Source: an uncultured Ruminococcus sp. | Lineage (GTDB): Bacteria; Bacillota; Clostridia; Oscillospirales; Ruminococcaceae | Reading direction: 5' to 3' | Assembly: GCA_905199285.1 (NCBI GenBank) | Contig: CAJKFZ010000160.1 | Coordinates: 1 to 6,125 of the forward strand | DNA length: 6,125 bases | Part shown: positions 6,071 to 6,125 of the stretch, piece by piece | Position numbering within the stretch: position 1 is the stretch's first letter | How the letters are laid out: each line of letters begins with the position of its first letter | Notes under the pieces: model-generated | What the model was told of the DNA's origin: nothing | The model's input: only the letters and a program-made list of their open reading frames with translations | Database searches by the model: none | Program-made: the position numbers and the translations under genes

Positions 6071-6125
6071 ATGCACTACGGACATTTTGATCTAAAAAAC
6101 AAGGAATACGTAATAACGAACCCAG
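6071..6125 (+). CDS. GH94 phosphorylase, probably cellobiose phosphorylase (5' end only)
   Basis: Eighteen codons before the window ends: MHYGHFDLKNKEYVITNP. This matches the very conserved start of cellobiose phosphorylases (M-R-Y-G-x-F-D, then EYVIT-x-P), enzymes of about 800 residues that convert cellobiose and phosphate to glucose-1-phosphate and glucose in the cytosol. AGAAAGGAA (6054-6062) lies just upstream, and the gap to the GH26 stop is 20 bases, so the gene is in the same operon. Other GH94 members (cellodextrin-acting, for example) share parts of this N-terminus, so the substrate is less certain than the family. Confidence 0.8.
   Translation, partial: MHYGHFDLKNKEYVITNP

Overview
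The window looks like part of a chromosome from a fibre-degrading gut or rumen Firmicute, most likely Ruminococcus or a close relative (Oscillospiraceae). The reasons are a low-GC sequence with strong AGGAGG-type ribosome binding sites, a C-terminal dockerin whose second half carries the TGDGVTNADALEIQ signature familiar from Ruminococcus dockerins, and a cellobiose 2-epimerase that closely resembles the R. albus enzyme. This placement comes from recalled family features, not from a database search.

Left block (22-2774, + strand): an ECF-like sigma-70 factor overlaps (ATGA) a long gene. The first 75 residues of that gene look like a single-pass membrane anti-sigma factor. Next comes a Ser/Thr-rich then Asn/Asp-rich linker, and after it a region with about seven EF-hand-like (dockerin-type) calcium loops that ends in a genuine dockerin. 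In the middle of the reading frame, exactly where the linker ends, lies a complete second gene start: a ribosome binding site, an ATG and a signal peptide ending AYA. The reading frame is therefore either an anti-sigma/dockerin fusion or a membrane sensor with a separate secreted product nested inside it. This is the most unusual item in the window. A rho-independent terminator (2802-2833) closes the block.

Right block (2850-6125): an AraC-family regulator (- strand) is divergent from an operon encoding an AGE-family cellobiose/mannobiose 2-epimerase, a GH26 beta-mannanase without a signal peptide, and the first 18 codons of a GH94 phosphorylase that resembles cellobiose phosphorylase. The 213-bp divergent region carries a good promoter for the regulator, a TATAAT box with a weak -35 for the operon, a tandem 8-bp repeat in that promoter's spacer, and an imperfect dyad in the operon leader.

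Proposed logic (inference): imported manno- or glucomanno-oligosaccharides are trimmed in the cytoplasm by GH26. The epimerase converts reducing-end mannose to glucose or the reverse, for example Glc-Man to cellobiose, and GH94 phosphorolyses the cellobiose to glucose-1-phosphate and glucose. The AraC protein probably switches the operon in response to such a sugar. The sigma/anti-sigma/dockerin block would add a link between surface cellulosome components and transcription, but nothing in the sequence shows that it controls the mannan operon.
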